Part shown: one piece after another, positions 34,659 through 45,675 of the stretch | Layout: the number at the start of each line of letters is the position of its first letter | Position numbering within the stretch: position 1 is the first letter of the stretch | NCBI RefSeq assembly: GCF_018991925.1 | Contig: NW_024735503.1 | Coordinates: 2,724,907-2,788,906, forward strand | DNA: 64,000 nucleotides | From: Homarus americanus | Lineage: Eukaryota > Arthropoda > Malacostraca > Decapoda > Nephropidae | Direction of reading: 5' to 3' | The notes under the pieces: model-generated | The model's input: the letters and a program-made list of their open reading frames with translations, nothing else | Told to the model about the DNA's origin: nothing | The model's database searches: none | Translations under genes and position numbers: made by a program

Positions 34659-35250
34659 CTAAATGACAAACCAAATATGTAAAGCGCCGAAACATCACCT
34701 CTCCACGTTCTCAAACTTCTCAGTATGGGCCGGGAAGCGTCAACACAGCCCGCAGGCTAGTTGTTAATTTAACTTATCATCTATGAATTAAGCTATTATG
34801 TATACTCTAAGCGAAGATCTGGTTAGTTCATCATAATGTTAAAATGACATAGTTACAGTAGAAGTGGATAATATACAGTATATTGTCGTAAAATGCGATA
34901 TAGAGTTTTGTTGGAATGACTGTACGCTTCGTTACCACAAATAAAATGGATAAAGCGATTGAGTTTACTGCAGGTCGTTTCATCTCGGGTGAGAGTTTGT
35001 AAAGATAGTGATTTTTTCCCGCAGGAGTTTTCATGGTTTCAGTTTTCCTTGGTGGTGATTTTATCCCAGCCTGTGAGAGCAACAAGAGCAAGGTGCACTG
35101 GACTGTGTTGTGTGGTGGTGGGCAATGGGAGCAATGCTTTCCAGAATTCTTCTTCAGTTCTAAGATTACTTATCAGTTAAAATAATAAGTTATATGCAAT
35201 AATTATTATTATTCAGGAAACTTTTCTTGTGGTAACTTGTGGTATTAACT
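34659..35250. other. Unannotated AT-rich sequence
   Basis: Frames 34831-35091 (-) and 34959-35180 (+) overlap each other and have no recognised motif. Confidence 0.5.
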
Positions 35251-35310
35251 AGTGCCGTGGCTGCCAAACTTTATTGGGTCATTATTACCCGTTTTTCCCC
35301 TGGCTGCCAT
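35251..35310 (+). mobile_element. hAT-like transposon terminus, orphan end
   Basis: The sequence AGTGCCGTGGCTGCCAAACT then TTATTGGGTCATTATTACCC and TTTTTCCCC resembles hAT-type terminal inverted repeats of the form CAGTGGTTC-CAAACTTTTTTGGG-C (family knowledge). No matching opposite end was found in the window, and there is no transposase frame. It may be a solo or degraded end. Confidence 0.3.
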
Positions 35311-35499
35311 CATGAGGACTCCACCCTACCTAATTCCAATAGTAACATATGCAGGTATTTATACAAGTGTTCTCTATATATCTTACGAAGTTCTCATGGG
35401 AAATGAAATAAACACTGAATAAAATAATATAAAACACTATTGTAATATGAAACACAATTAACTCAGTGTCTTGGTAGTAAAATGTGGAGGTGAAGAGCG

Positions 35500-35501
<2 letters not shown>

Positions 35502-35557
<56 letters not shown>
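35502..35557. repeat. (CA)n microsatellite, about 28 copies
   Basis: Uninterrupted CA run just upstream of the E-box minisatellite. Confidence 0.97.
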
Positions 35558-35559
<2 letters not shown>

Positions 35560-35671
35560 TACTGACACAGCCATAAAATAAATTGATGAGGGCCAACAAC
35601 AACAAAAAAAGAGGAAAATTAACCAAATTCTCGTTGTTTGAAGAATGACCCGTGAACTACAACCATCAGAG

Positions 35672-36420
35672 GCACCATCCTCCATCACGTGACCTGGGGC
35701 GCTAACCTCCATCACGTGATCAGGGGCGGCAACCTCCATCACGTGACCAGGGGCACCATCCTCCATCACGTGACCAGGGCGCTAACCTCCATCACGTGAT
35801 CAGGGGCCCATCCTCCATCACGTGATCAGGGCACCATCCATCACGTGACCAGGGGCGCTAACCTCCATCACTTGATCAGGGTCGCCAAGCTTCATCACGT
35901 GATCAGGGGCACCATCCTCCATCACGTGATCAGGGCACCATCCTCCATCACGTGACCTGGGGCGCTAACCTCCATCACGTGATCAGGGGCGGCAACCTCC
36001 ATCACGTGATCAGGGGCGCCAAGCTTCATCACGTGATCAGGGGCACCATCCTCCATCACGTGATCAGGGGCGCTAACCTCCATCACGTGATCAGGGGCGG
36101 CAACCTCCATCACGTGATCAGGGGCGCCTCCATCACGTGATCAGAAGCTTCATCACGTGATCAGGGGCACTTCATCACGTGATCCACCATCCTCCATCAC
36201 GTGACCAGGGGCGCTAACCTCCATCACGTGATCAGGGGCGGCAACCTCCATCACGTGATCAGGGGCGGCAACCTCCATCACGTGATCAGGGGCGCCAAGC
36301 TTCATCACGTGATCAGGGGCACCATCCTCCATCACGTGATCAGGGGCGCCAAGCTTCATACCGCGGTCAGTAGAGCCAGGCACCATATCGCGGTCAGGGG
36401 AGCCAAGCTCCACACCGCGT
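35672..36420. repeat. 27-bp minisatellite with about 25 E-box palindromes
   Basis: Units of about 27 bp, of the form GGGGCGCTAACCTCCATCAC then GTGATCA, vary in the first part (GGCACCATCC, GGCGGCAACC, GGCGCCAAGC), while the palindrome stays fixed. I count 25 exact TCACGTGA sites, mostly within ATCACGTGATC, plus one mutated copy (TCACTTGA at about 35869). The last units (36350-36420) decay to ACCGCGGTC. Overlapping frames on both strands encode HVMEVAAPD or LHHVIRGAN repeats; these are artefacts of a stop-free unit divisible by three. Confidence 0.93.
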
Positions 36421-36571
36421 CAGGAGAACCAGCCTCTATTACAAACTCAGGGATGAGTGAGTGGAATAGAGTGTTGAACGAACTGAAACATATTGAAAAA
36501 TATCCCAACTGACACTCACCCACAGGGCCATATTTTTTTTTTATAAAAGAGTTCCCGTAGTTTTGTATTTA

Positions 36572-36766
36572 ACACACACACACACACACACAGGCACACA
36601 CACACACACGCACGCACACACACACGCATGCACACACACACGCATGCACACACACACACGCATGCACGAACGCACACACACACGCATGCACGAACGCACA
36701 CACACACACACACGCACGCACACACACGCACACACACACACGCACGCACACACGCATGCACGCACG

Positions 36767-36819
<53 letters not shown>
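36572..36819. repeat. (CA)n compound tract with CGCA and TGCA interruptions
   Basis: About 250 bp of CACA interspersed with ACGCACGC and GCATGCA motifs in its middle, and a pure run of about 25 copies at the right end. All Thr-His, Cys-Val and Ala frames here are artefacts. Confidence 0.97.
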
Positions 36820-36821
<2 letters not shown>

Positions 36822-37796
36822 TCGTGCAAAATATATTTTTCCCCATATCTGGAATATTATGAAATATACTTGGTTGTGCAATGGGGGTAGCGGGAAGTTT
36901 AATAAGAATAAAATAAACAGAGAAACAGTAATCCACTCATAGTATACAATGTAGCTTTCATCAACGTACTTTGTAAATTGCCTTGTTTACTTTACAGTTT
37001 GTTTTTGGTGGAGTAGACTCACGGTTACCGAGTCCATCCAATCTCTTCGGTACACAAGGACGTGGCGTCGTCCATTTTACTTGAGAGAATTCACCTCCCT
37101 CTCTCATCTCTTATCGAGTGATCAAATCTCTACCTAGACCGTCGTTATGAATATTCATTTTGCCAGTATTCCCAATCTTCCGTCTTTCAATCTCATTTTC
37201 TTCCTCCAATCCCATTACTCTTCACCTCTATACCCGACAATGGATATAATCATATTTCCTGCTGATTTCAAGTTTAATAAAGTTCTTACACACACCCGCT
37301 TTATCTTCCCTGAACTTCACCCCCGATATTGCCGCTCGCTTGCCATCACTCTCGTGTTAATTTACCAGGCAATCTGGACAGAGATTAATTTTGACGCAGG
37401 ATATTTTCCAACAGTTTTTTCATCACACAGTTTCTACCCGCAGATAATGAAGTTTCTTTTACATCAGTGACTTATCTTTTGTTATTTACACACGTACAGT
37501 CTTTATAATGGCCGAGAAGTCAAACCAAAGTGTGGAAAAATATTGATATGGCCAAGGGAAGCGAGACGACAGTGAGCAGATCATAAAGGCAGATTAAAAC
37601 TATAGACAAAAGTGATATAATAAGACTCAGTAAAAACCAAATACAAAGACAAAAGTTTGAAATCAGGAAGATCTTACCACTCATAATGGAACCCAGATGT
37701 AACCATTTGACCAATCCCTCACAATACACCTGAAACATTTTATTAAATGATTTTATAGTACTATAAAATCTCGAGCAAAAATCCCAGATGTTCGAA
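36820..37796. other. Unannotated sequence, partly pyrimidine-rich
   Basis: The frame 37147-37470 (+, 107 codons) lies in C+T-rich sequence and shows no known domain. The minus-strand frame 37520-37738 is hydrophobic but unrecognised. Confidence 0.45.
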
Positions 37797-37873
37797 ATCG
37801 TGAGCGAGACTCAAGCTCCCGAGAGCGAGACCCAAGCATCTGAGAGCGAGACCCAAGCACCTGAGAGCGAGAC
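37797..37873. repeat. 22-bp tandem repeat, about 3.5 units
   Basis: GAGAGCGAGACCCAAGCATC and variants repeat in tandem; the flanking GAGCGAGACT and GAGCGAGACC are partial units. Confidence 0.85.
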
Positions 37874-39211
37874 CTGGAAAAAAAGTATCGAGACCGACAT
37901 CACTGACTCATTTCTATTAGATGTATAATTGAGATCTTTGTTTATAAGACTTCTTTGTTTCCTTTGTGGAGGACAAATGTAATAATATAACAGAATCTTT
38001 ACAACTCTCTGACCCTGATCTGTATCGTGTCTTCTCTACTCTCCTCCAATTGTTCTTCTGTAGAGCGAGAAAAAAATATTTATAATTCTAAAAAGGTACA
38101 CCGTAAAATACTTTATCCAAGATAAAACATAATACCATTCAGGCACACACAACTTGTCATCCTACTACGACCAACATCCTATAATAATCAAATCAGGAAA
38201 AATAAATCCCCACTCATCTTGGAAAAGTAGCATTCATCCCTAAAGACGCAAAGTAATCACACAAGTAAAGGTAAAATGGATAATTCTCTCACCTGTAATA
38301 ACATCTTTCACTCCATCTACAACAACAAATTTCACTCAGCTTAGGATAACATTATTTTCAGCTAAACCAACGTCATTCATTCCAGGAGTGTTACGTCTAT
38401 TTCTTGCAAGCTACGAGAGTTTCAGCACAGCACAACACAGCATAGCACTAGTATTTCTGGCCTCAGGCCTTGGTCACTGAATCTCATTAGGAGTCACTGC
38501 AATCCCTCGTCATATAACTTAGAAAAACTTTCCATGTGCTCTATCGGGGAACCAATACTCTCTATCACTTGGTATTACTGTAGCTGAGGTACAATTAAGG
38601 TCTGTTTCGATTTTTATAATTTATAATAAGCTTAACGTAACCTGCCACATTATTACTTAGGTAAGATGGAAGCCTGTGACAAGAAAAATCACCATCAAGA
38701 ATGTTTTCAATCCTATGATCACGAAATACGAATCTGCTGACGTGTGGGGAAACATGTTGTTGGTGACACGAATCGAGATAATAGCTTCTCCTGTTAACAT
38801 TAAAGAACACCTAAGAACTTGTTCACCATGAACAAACTGTAGTAATAGGATAAAGAAGATATCACTGGATATACCAAAACAAATATTTACTTTATCCAAC
38901 AAAAGTGTGTAACTCTGTGTGTATTAGTGCGAGGTAGTCGTTTGGCACGAGCGTGTGTGTTGGGGCGTATTAGCACTACAGAAGGCAATCAGTCATTCAC
39001 AAATTTAATCATCAGTTTGTTCTTAAGATGCTAAACTTAAACTGAGGCGTTACAAGGGAAATAAATTAAAGAGATAAGAAGCCACTCGAGGGAATTCTCT
39101 AAAGACAAGTAGGCGGGAACCTGGGAGTGCTTTTAAAGCCAAACGCCCTCCCACCCCGTATTAAGACGCCGCGCGCCCATTAAAAATAATGCAAGATTTT
39201 TTTGCTTCAAT
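37874..39211. other. Unannotated AT-rich sequence
   Basis: No gene recognised. Overlapping minus-strand frames at 38595-38902 have no known motif. Confidence 0.5.
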
Positions 39212-39274
39212 TCTCCATTAAAATATTCAGTGACAATATATATATATATATAGTCACTGACTATTTTATGGAAA
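39212..39274. repeat. (TA)n inside an inverted repeat, potential cruciform
   Basis: The arms AAAATATTCAGTGAC (39220-39234) and GTCACTGACTATTTT (39253-39267) are complementary with one mismatch. The match extends outward through CCAT/ATGG with a one-base bulge. The loop is the self-complementary (TA)9, so the whole segment of about 60 bp can fold as one hairpin. Confidence 0.8.
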
Positions 39275-39544
39275 CTTGAAACACACACTCGAGTTTGTGT
39301 AATCTTTTATTGATGCGGAAAATTAAATTACCATCCACAGTGCACAAGTTGCTGCACACATCCACAAGCATGATATGGTGAATTACCTAGTCCTTCCGTG
39401 CATGTTATTGTTTATACGTGATGATGCAACTTCCTTGTGTTGAAGTTGGCTTACTGAGTTTACGGCACAAATATCGAAAACATTATTGCTCTCTAGTCTG
39501 TAATAGTTTTTTCTTCACTACAGAGTTTTGACTCATTTACCTTT

Positions 39545-39824
39545 CTGGTGGTTCTGCATATATCGTCTGGTGGTACTGTATAATTATGTCGTCTGGTGGT
39601 ACTATATAATTATGTCGTCTGGTGGTACTGTATAATTATATCATCTGGTGGTACTGTATAATTATGTCGTCTGGTGGTACTGTATAATTATATCATCTGG
39701 TGGTACTGTATAATTATGTCGTCTGGTGGTACTGTATAATTATGTCGTCTGGTGGTACTATATAATTATGTCGTCTGGTGGTACTGTATAATTATGTCGT
39801 CTGGTGGTACTGTATAATTATATC
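39545..39824. repeat. 26-bp minisatellite, about 10-11 units
   Basis: The unit is TCGTCTGGTGGTACTGTATA then ATTATG. Variants are TCATC in place of TCGTC in a few units and ACTATATAA in two. Confidence 0.93.
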
Positions 39825-40355
39825 GCCCCAAGTTTATGCACCTTGGTAATTCTATTTATCACGGACCTCCGGATGTCTGTCTGTCGTTTGTTAATATCTA
39901 TTCCAGCAATAGCTTCAAAACGGATGACTTTAGGGACCTGAACATTTAGATCATGAAAATATATATAGATAAATAGTTTCATACAAAACCTAACCAAATC
40001 TGACCAAACCTAACCTAACCTCGGCTCACCTAACGTAATCTCCTTTATGTATATTTTTGCTATCTCATAATAGTAAACGACACATTAAATAAAAGAGCAC
40101 ATTTTAAAACATACGAATAAATTTCCTTGGCGTTATTTTCTAGGTTCTATGTACAATAAGTTTCAGGTCGTATGATAACTTTTCTACTCTTTTTTTTTTG
40201 TAACAGACAACAAAGTAAATTGAAATTAATTAATGAGAAAGCAGATAAACTTTTTCTGGGTCTTACTTTGTCTCTGAAAATTGTTGACGTCATTACCGTT
40301 TAATTGCTTAACAAGCTTTGAGATATGACACAATATTTTCAATTTGACCTGAGGA
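39825..40355. other. Unannotated sequence with a short AACCTAACC island
   Basis: Telomere-like (AACCT)n, about three to four degenerate copies, lies at 39985-40025. Otherwise nothing recognised. Confidence 0.5.
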
Positions 40356-40694
40356 ACTACACATGTAGGAGGAACACATGCAGGAGGAACACATGTAGGA
40401 GGAACACATGTGGGAAGTACACATGTAGGAAGTACACATGTAGGAGGAGCACATGTAGGAGGGACACATGTAGGAGGAACACATGTAGGAGGAGCACATG
40501 TAGGAGGAACACATGTAGGAGGAACACATGTAGGAGGAACACATGTAGGAGGGACACATGTAGGAGGGACACAAGTAGGAGGGACACATGTAGGAGGGAC
40601 ACATGTAGGAGGGCCACATGTAGGAGGGACACATGTAGGAGGGACACAAGTAGGAGGGACACATGTAGGAGGGCCACAATATGTAGGAAGGCCA
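40356..40694. repeat. 15-bp minisatellite, about 22 units
   Basis: The unit ACACATGTAGGAGGA (GGA/GGG/GGC variants) is a five-codon period open in five frames. This yields stacked ORFs on both strands (CVPPT or THVGG or RRNTC repeats, for example 40226-40717 -, 40410-40730 +). Stacked opposing frames show that it is repeat DNA. ACATGT is a palindrome in each unit. Confidence 0.95.
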
Positions 40695-41369
40695 CAAATT
40701 ATATTGTATTCACACAAATTAATTGACTAATAGTTTTTCGGCAGTTACTTTAAAACTGCCAGGAATGAAAATTATATAAATAAAAGATTGTTTTAACTCA
40801 ACTCTTTATAAATATAAGAATTAAAGTTAATGTAAACGACAAACACATCATTCAAGGGTAATTGAAGTCACATCACAATTTTGTCCTGACTTGAGAGAGG
40901 TTTCAATAATACTCATACCAAGCCGTAGACTCTGTAAGGTATCTCAAAAGTAATTAAGTTAACGCAGACTCCTAATACTTGACACCTAACTATACTTTTC
41001 TTGTGGAATAATAAGGATAAACAAATATATCTTACTTGGCGATATGAGCTTTTTACAGTAAACTTTGATTTCCCATATTAATTCTAATACGCGCTAATAT
41101 AACAAAAACAATATCAGGAAATTGCTCTTAAACCTTTCGGCCAGTGGTCCATGATAAAATATATAGTCATATTTGAGATATTCCGCATGTCATGTAAAAC
41201 TGGATGTACACCAACGCAATATTGCCATTAAAATGTGTTGGCTACTGTAATTAACAATGTTGCGAAATTTACGGGAAAATATTTGCAATATTAGTGTTTA
41301 GAACACTGTCGTCACAGAAATGTCAAGTAAACTGACTGGTGTGGACTATATGATTGTCTCACATTTCCT
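40695..41369. other. Unannotated AT-rich sequence
   Basis: Nothing recognised. Confidence 0.55.
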
Positions 41370-42680
41370 TCCTGCAGTGTTGGCATCTTTTACCCAACAT
41401 GTTGACGAAACTATCTTAAACTCTCATTTTATCCTTCACCTTGAACGCTTTCTCTTTTGTCGGATCACCAGCATAGCTTTCACCAGGCGAGATCTACTGG
41501 TGATCTGCTCTCGTACTGCACCCATCTTTGGTCATCCTCGCTTAGGGATTATGGGGAAGCCTTTGTCGTGGCTCTCGACCTCTTCAAAGCATTTGTCAGG
41601 GTATGGCACAAGTCTTTGATTTCTAAACTTCCTTTTCATGGTTTCTTTCCTCCGCTCTGTTCTCTCGTTTCTAGTTTCCATGAGAACCGATCCATGGCAG
41701 TTGTTATTGGGGGATCCATCTCTCGCTCTTTCTCTACCAATAGTGGTGCTCTTCAGGGTTCCGTTCTTTCACCTACTCTCTTGCTCTTCCTTCTTTTTAT
41801 CAATGATTTTCTTCACAGTACTACTAATTCTATCCATTCTTATGCTGATGATTCTACTCTTCACTGTTTTCCTCATTTTCCCCTTTCCCCTAACTTTCAA
41901 ACTAGATCTGTTTCTAGAGCTAATATCGCTTCATCTACCAATGCGGATCTGTGCAGTATCTCCGAATGGAGAGGTAGAAATATGATCAAATTCAGTCGTA
42001 AGAATGCACAGTATTTAACAATTACACTTTCCAAAATAGAAGATCTCCCCCCTATCACATTTCAGGACGCAACCATTTTGCCAAATTCTAATATACATAT
42101 GCTAGGCCTCACCAATTCCTCTCATATGTCATGGAAGTCACACATCCGTAACATTGCTAAACTACCTCCAGAAACCTGGGAATGTTGTACAGATGCCGTA
42201 GCTACTTCACTCATGAGTAGTAGCTTCAGGTTTATAAGGGATCCATTCGTCCTAAGTTGCAGTACTGCTCTCATATCTGGGGTGGTTCTTTTCTCTTTTC
42301 GTCGTAGTGTTCCTTCACTCTGTTTTACAGGTACTTTAACGGGCAATGTTCGGTGTACCGCCGGCAAGGCAGTGGGCTCGTAACACTCGTCTTGCCCGAG
42401 GTGCCCACCGTTTGTGTGTAGATGTCGGTCACACTATAATAACCCGTTATAGTGCATCCATTTTCCTCACACAGCCAAATTGTGGAATGCTTCCCTTCTT
42501 TTGTGCTTCTATCTTCTTACAATCTGTCTCGCCTCAAAAACCTGGTTGTCCGGCATTTTCGTATAGATTAACATATTCTTTTATCTCCTCTAATTTTCAT
42601 TTCTTTTTACTCATATTTCCCCAGGCCCCATTGTGGGTCGATGACCTTTGCCCGGGTGGGTTATTTCCCATTAAAAAATA
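41370..42680 (+). pseudogene. Jockey-clade-like LINE reverse transcriptase, frameshifted and with internal stops
   Basis: Successive frames give the family's landmarks. ETILNSHFILHLE (from about 41400) comes before a frameshift at about 41458. Then come HQARSTGDLLSY, FVVALDLFKAF (catalytic Asp retained), QGSVLSPTLL, SYADDSTLH (intact YADD at 41841-41852), and ISEW-RN--KF. A second frameshift near 42165-42176 leads to LGMLYRCRSYFTHE, a double stop TAGTAG (42218-42223), and YCSHIWGGS. The frame then changes again to the C-terminal ARNTRLARGAHRLCVDVGHT (from about 42346). The open frame 41457-42383 thus covers only the middle of the element. The element ends in an AAATAAATAAAA tail (about 42675-42690). 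It is a decayed copy; the 5' endonuclease region is absent. Confidence 0.88.
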
Positions 42681-42690
42681 AATAAAAACT

Positions 42691-44252
42691 TATTGAAGTT
42701 TTATTTTTATTTTAGGTTAAGACTGCCTTAATCTACCGCGATATTATGACCCACCTGAGTTGAATCACTTCCTACCTGGTAATTAAGTCTTACTATTACT
42801 ATGAGTCCTATTGAAAACAGCTGTGATAACTGCATTTGGTGACAGTGAAGGCGGGGAGAGGGGGCGGAGAAGGAGGTTGCGGAAAGTTGCTTTCATATGA
42901 ATAACTAAACGACCCTCCGTGATAGAGTATCCTCCTTTACATAAGTGAAGTGGCCATTCCTCCTCACTTCCTGCAATAACACTCTCCTGAATGAGACAGA
43001 GGCGAGAGGAAGGGGAGGAGGAGGTAGGAGGAGGCTGGGTAAGGATAGTAAGACGATAAGACTTAGGATATGGAAGACTAGAATGGTCAGGGTTTCGTAG
43101 TGATGAGGATCGGGAGGCAGGGTATGGTAAGGATGAGGATGGGTCCCCATGGTAAATAGGCAGGATGTTGCCATGGTAACGGTTCGCATAAAGATAAAAC
43201 ATGATTTATTCGGGTGTTAAATAAAACGATGATATTAAAATCTCATGTTTAATTGGTCATTTAGTAAGAAATTCGTTTATATTTATTTCAGTTATACATG
43301 TTTCAATCATTTTAGTTGTATTGGCGATATCTTAGAGTTTGAACTAACCGGCAGAGCTACAAATTGCTGTTGGAAGAAAATAAATTAAAACGATCAAAAA
43401 TTAACGTGAGACAATTTCATGCACAGGCAGTTTATAAACGTCAAGAATAAGTCAGACAAAATGAAAGAATCGTAGAATATAACAGATGATTATTTGGAAA
43501 GTGAAGTCACATATTATACCTAATAGCAATATGTTTCTTTGTATGAAAAAAATAAGTGTCTGACTCACATCTGTTACTGGTGTTGACTTTTACGGATGAG
43601 ATGCATAACAGTTGATTGTTAGGCTACCCCACCTTAACTGCTCACTTGTAGTTCAAGTTTCTCCGCCCACCTTAAGGGAAAGGTGCCGCCCGCCCACACA
43701 GACAGCTTTTAATCAAATTCCCGGCACACTGGATAAGCTGGCTGCCTACCAACTGTGGTGGTCTGGGATCAAAACCTGGCACCCAGTGGTGTAAATTGTT
43801 CACATTTATTTACCTGTGTTAATTACAGGTTCTGATACATTGACAACACCAGTATGCTGAGGTTGGATTAAAAGCTGTTTGGTACCTGAGTGTAGGCGAG
43901 CGGCGTCTGTGATCGTGGCTTGTACTTAATTGATTTAATTTTCCTTAAGTCCTAAGCAATATCGATATCTATTATTTGTAATCGTGTTACTTCAATCTTT
44001 TAAACCCAGATATTTCGTTTTTTATTTCAAGCTTAACTTACTTATATTGACCAAGAGCGTTGGAGGCGCTCACGCTGGCTCTGTGACCTTCAGCCATTAA
44101 TCACTTTATATGGTTCTCCGCGCGGGTGGAGGACACTCACACACACACTCAGGCTTCAATTGCCAGCCAAGACATCTCAGGAGAACATCTGGGTGTAAGT
44201 TGCAATATTTATGCTCGTAACTTTTTATCCCTGTCTAAAAACTTTTCTTGCA
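42691..44252. other. Unannotated sequence
   Basis: The frames 42783-43202 (-) are Pro/Ser-rich and lie over GA-rich DNA. A weak tRNA-like passage (43730-43790: CTGGCTGCCTACCAACTGTG and GGGATCAAAACCTGG) is too degraded to call. (CA)n of seven copies lies near 44135. Confidence 0.45.
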
Positions 44253-44665
44253 TGACTAGTAACTTTCTTTCCATAACTAGTAACTTTCCTTCCGTAGCTA
44301 GTAACTTTCCTTCCATAACTAGTAACTTTCCTTCCGTAACTAGTAACTTTCCTTCCGTAGCTAGTAACTTTCCTTCCGAAGCTAGTAACTTTCCTTCCGA
44401 AGCTTGTAACTTTCCTTCCGTAACTAGTAACTTTCTTTCCATAACTTGTAACTTTCCTTCCGTAACTAGTAACTTTCCTTCCGAAGCTAGTAACTTTCCT
44501 TCCAAAGCTAGTAACTTTCCTTCCATAACTAGTAACTTTCTTTCCATAACTAGTAACTTTCTTTCCATAACTAGTAACTTTCCTTCCGTAACTAGTAACT
44601 TTCCTTCCGTAACTAGTAACTTTCCTTCCGTGACTAGTAACTTTTCTCCCCGTCTCATAACTTTT
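44253..44665. repeat. 21-bp minisatellite, about 19-20 units
   Basis: The unit TAACTAGTAACTTTCCTTCC plus G, with point variants CCATAACT, CCGTAGCT, CCGAAGCT and CCAAAGCT. ACTAGT recurs in many units. The length of 7 codons keeps frames open on both strands (TSNFPSV and KLLVTEG heptads, frames 44126-44674 +, 44209-44658 -, 44225-44779 -). I treat these as artefacts. Confidence 0.95.
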
Positions 44666-45544
44666 CTTCCATAACGAGTAACTGTTCGTCAAATATAGCA
44701 ACTTCTCTTGAGGTGTTAACCTGATGGTATAACAAGATCTTACTCTGTACTGTAAAATTTCTAAATAAATATTGCGCATCTAAAATCTGATCGTTCATGT
44801 CTATTTTTCCTTTGCTGGTAATCGAGACTTAATTTGTTTTAGTACAATTTTGATTAAGAGAAGTTGTTAGTAACAACGCAGGAATAAGAGCCAATGGTGT
44901 AAATGAACATCATACGTAGAAGCAAAAGAAAGGAATAAAACCAACTGACAATTAAAGGGAAAAGGTTACCCCTCCCCCCCCTCCCAAAAAAAAAACAGAA
45001 ATAAATCGCCGAATGCGTTTGTAAAGTGCCCTCGGAATAAATATCTGAACAAAGCACAAAAAAGAAAATCAACAACTAACGAAAGTAAAAATCAGCCAAA
45101 AGCAAAAGTCCACTAAATGAAAAAAAATGCTAATAACGAATAAAATAGTTTAAAAAAAGCGTGTAACGATGTGCCCAAAAACGAGAAAACTAAAAACAAA
45201 AGATAACGGAAGAAAAAATCCACTGAAACTGGAAAAATAAGGAGAAAAAATCCACTACACATCGTAAAAATAACACAGGCAGTTACATAAAGCGAAATTT
45301 CTTCTCACTGGACCAGAATCCTAGAAGCTTTTACTCAGAGGCTACTAGCCAACACTGTCTACACACGGAGATCAATAAGCAATTTCTCCAGGGAATGAAA
45401 TCTTCCTGGGCGTTAGAAGATGACGCATGAATGGGAGAAAATACATTTTATGGAAAATTCATTACTTCATCGTTCCATCGGTAATGATTCAGGGGGTTGG
45501 TGGAACGATGACGAACGATCCACCAAGCTGACATTTGATGCCTC
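44666..45544. other. Unannotated A-rich sequence
   Basis: Poly-A-rich with CCTCCCCCCCCTCCC at about 44975. No gene recognised. Confidence 0.5.
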
Positions 45545-45675
45545 GTGTGAAAACTGGGATGATGTATTTGGGATCGGCTCTGGGATATAGGGGATGGGAT
45601 AGCCTTAAGATGCTGGGATTGGGATGGGCTCTGGGATTTTGGGAATTGGGTGCTGCTCTGGGATATAGTGTTGGG
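45545..45675. repeat. Degenerate GGGAT-rich tandem repeat
   Basis: CTGGGAT(T/A)T-GGGAT segments recur at irregular spacing of about 15-30 bp. Unit boundaries are not clean. Confidence 0.6.

Noticed and set aside
40226..40730. Cys-Val-Pro-Pro-Thr and Thr-His-Val-Gly-Gly frames resembling cysteine-rich or collagen-like proteins
   Set aside because: Five overlapping frames on both strands are open over the same 15-bp minisatellite.
43660..43800. tRNA-derived SINE or tRNA remnant (CTGGCTGCCTACCAACTGTG, GGGATCAAAACCTGG)
   Set aside because: The B-box match is poor, no A-rich tail or target duplication is visible, and the fold was not convincing.
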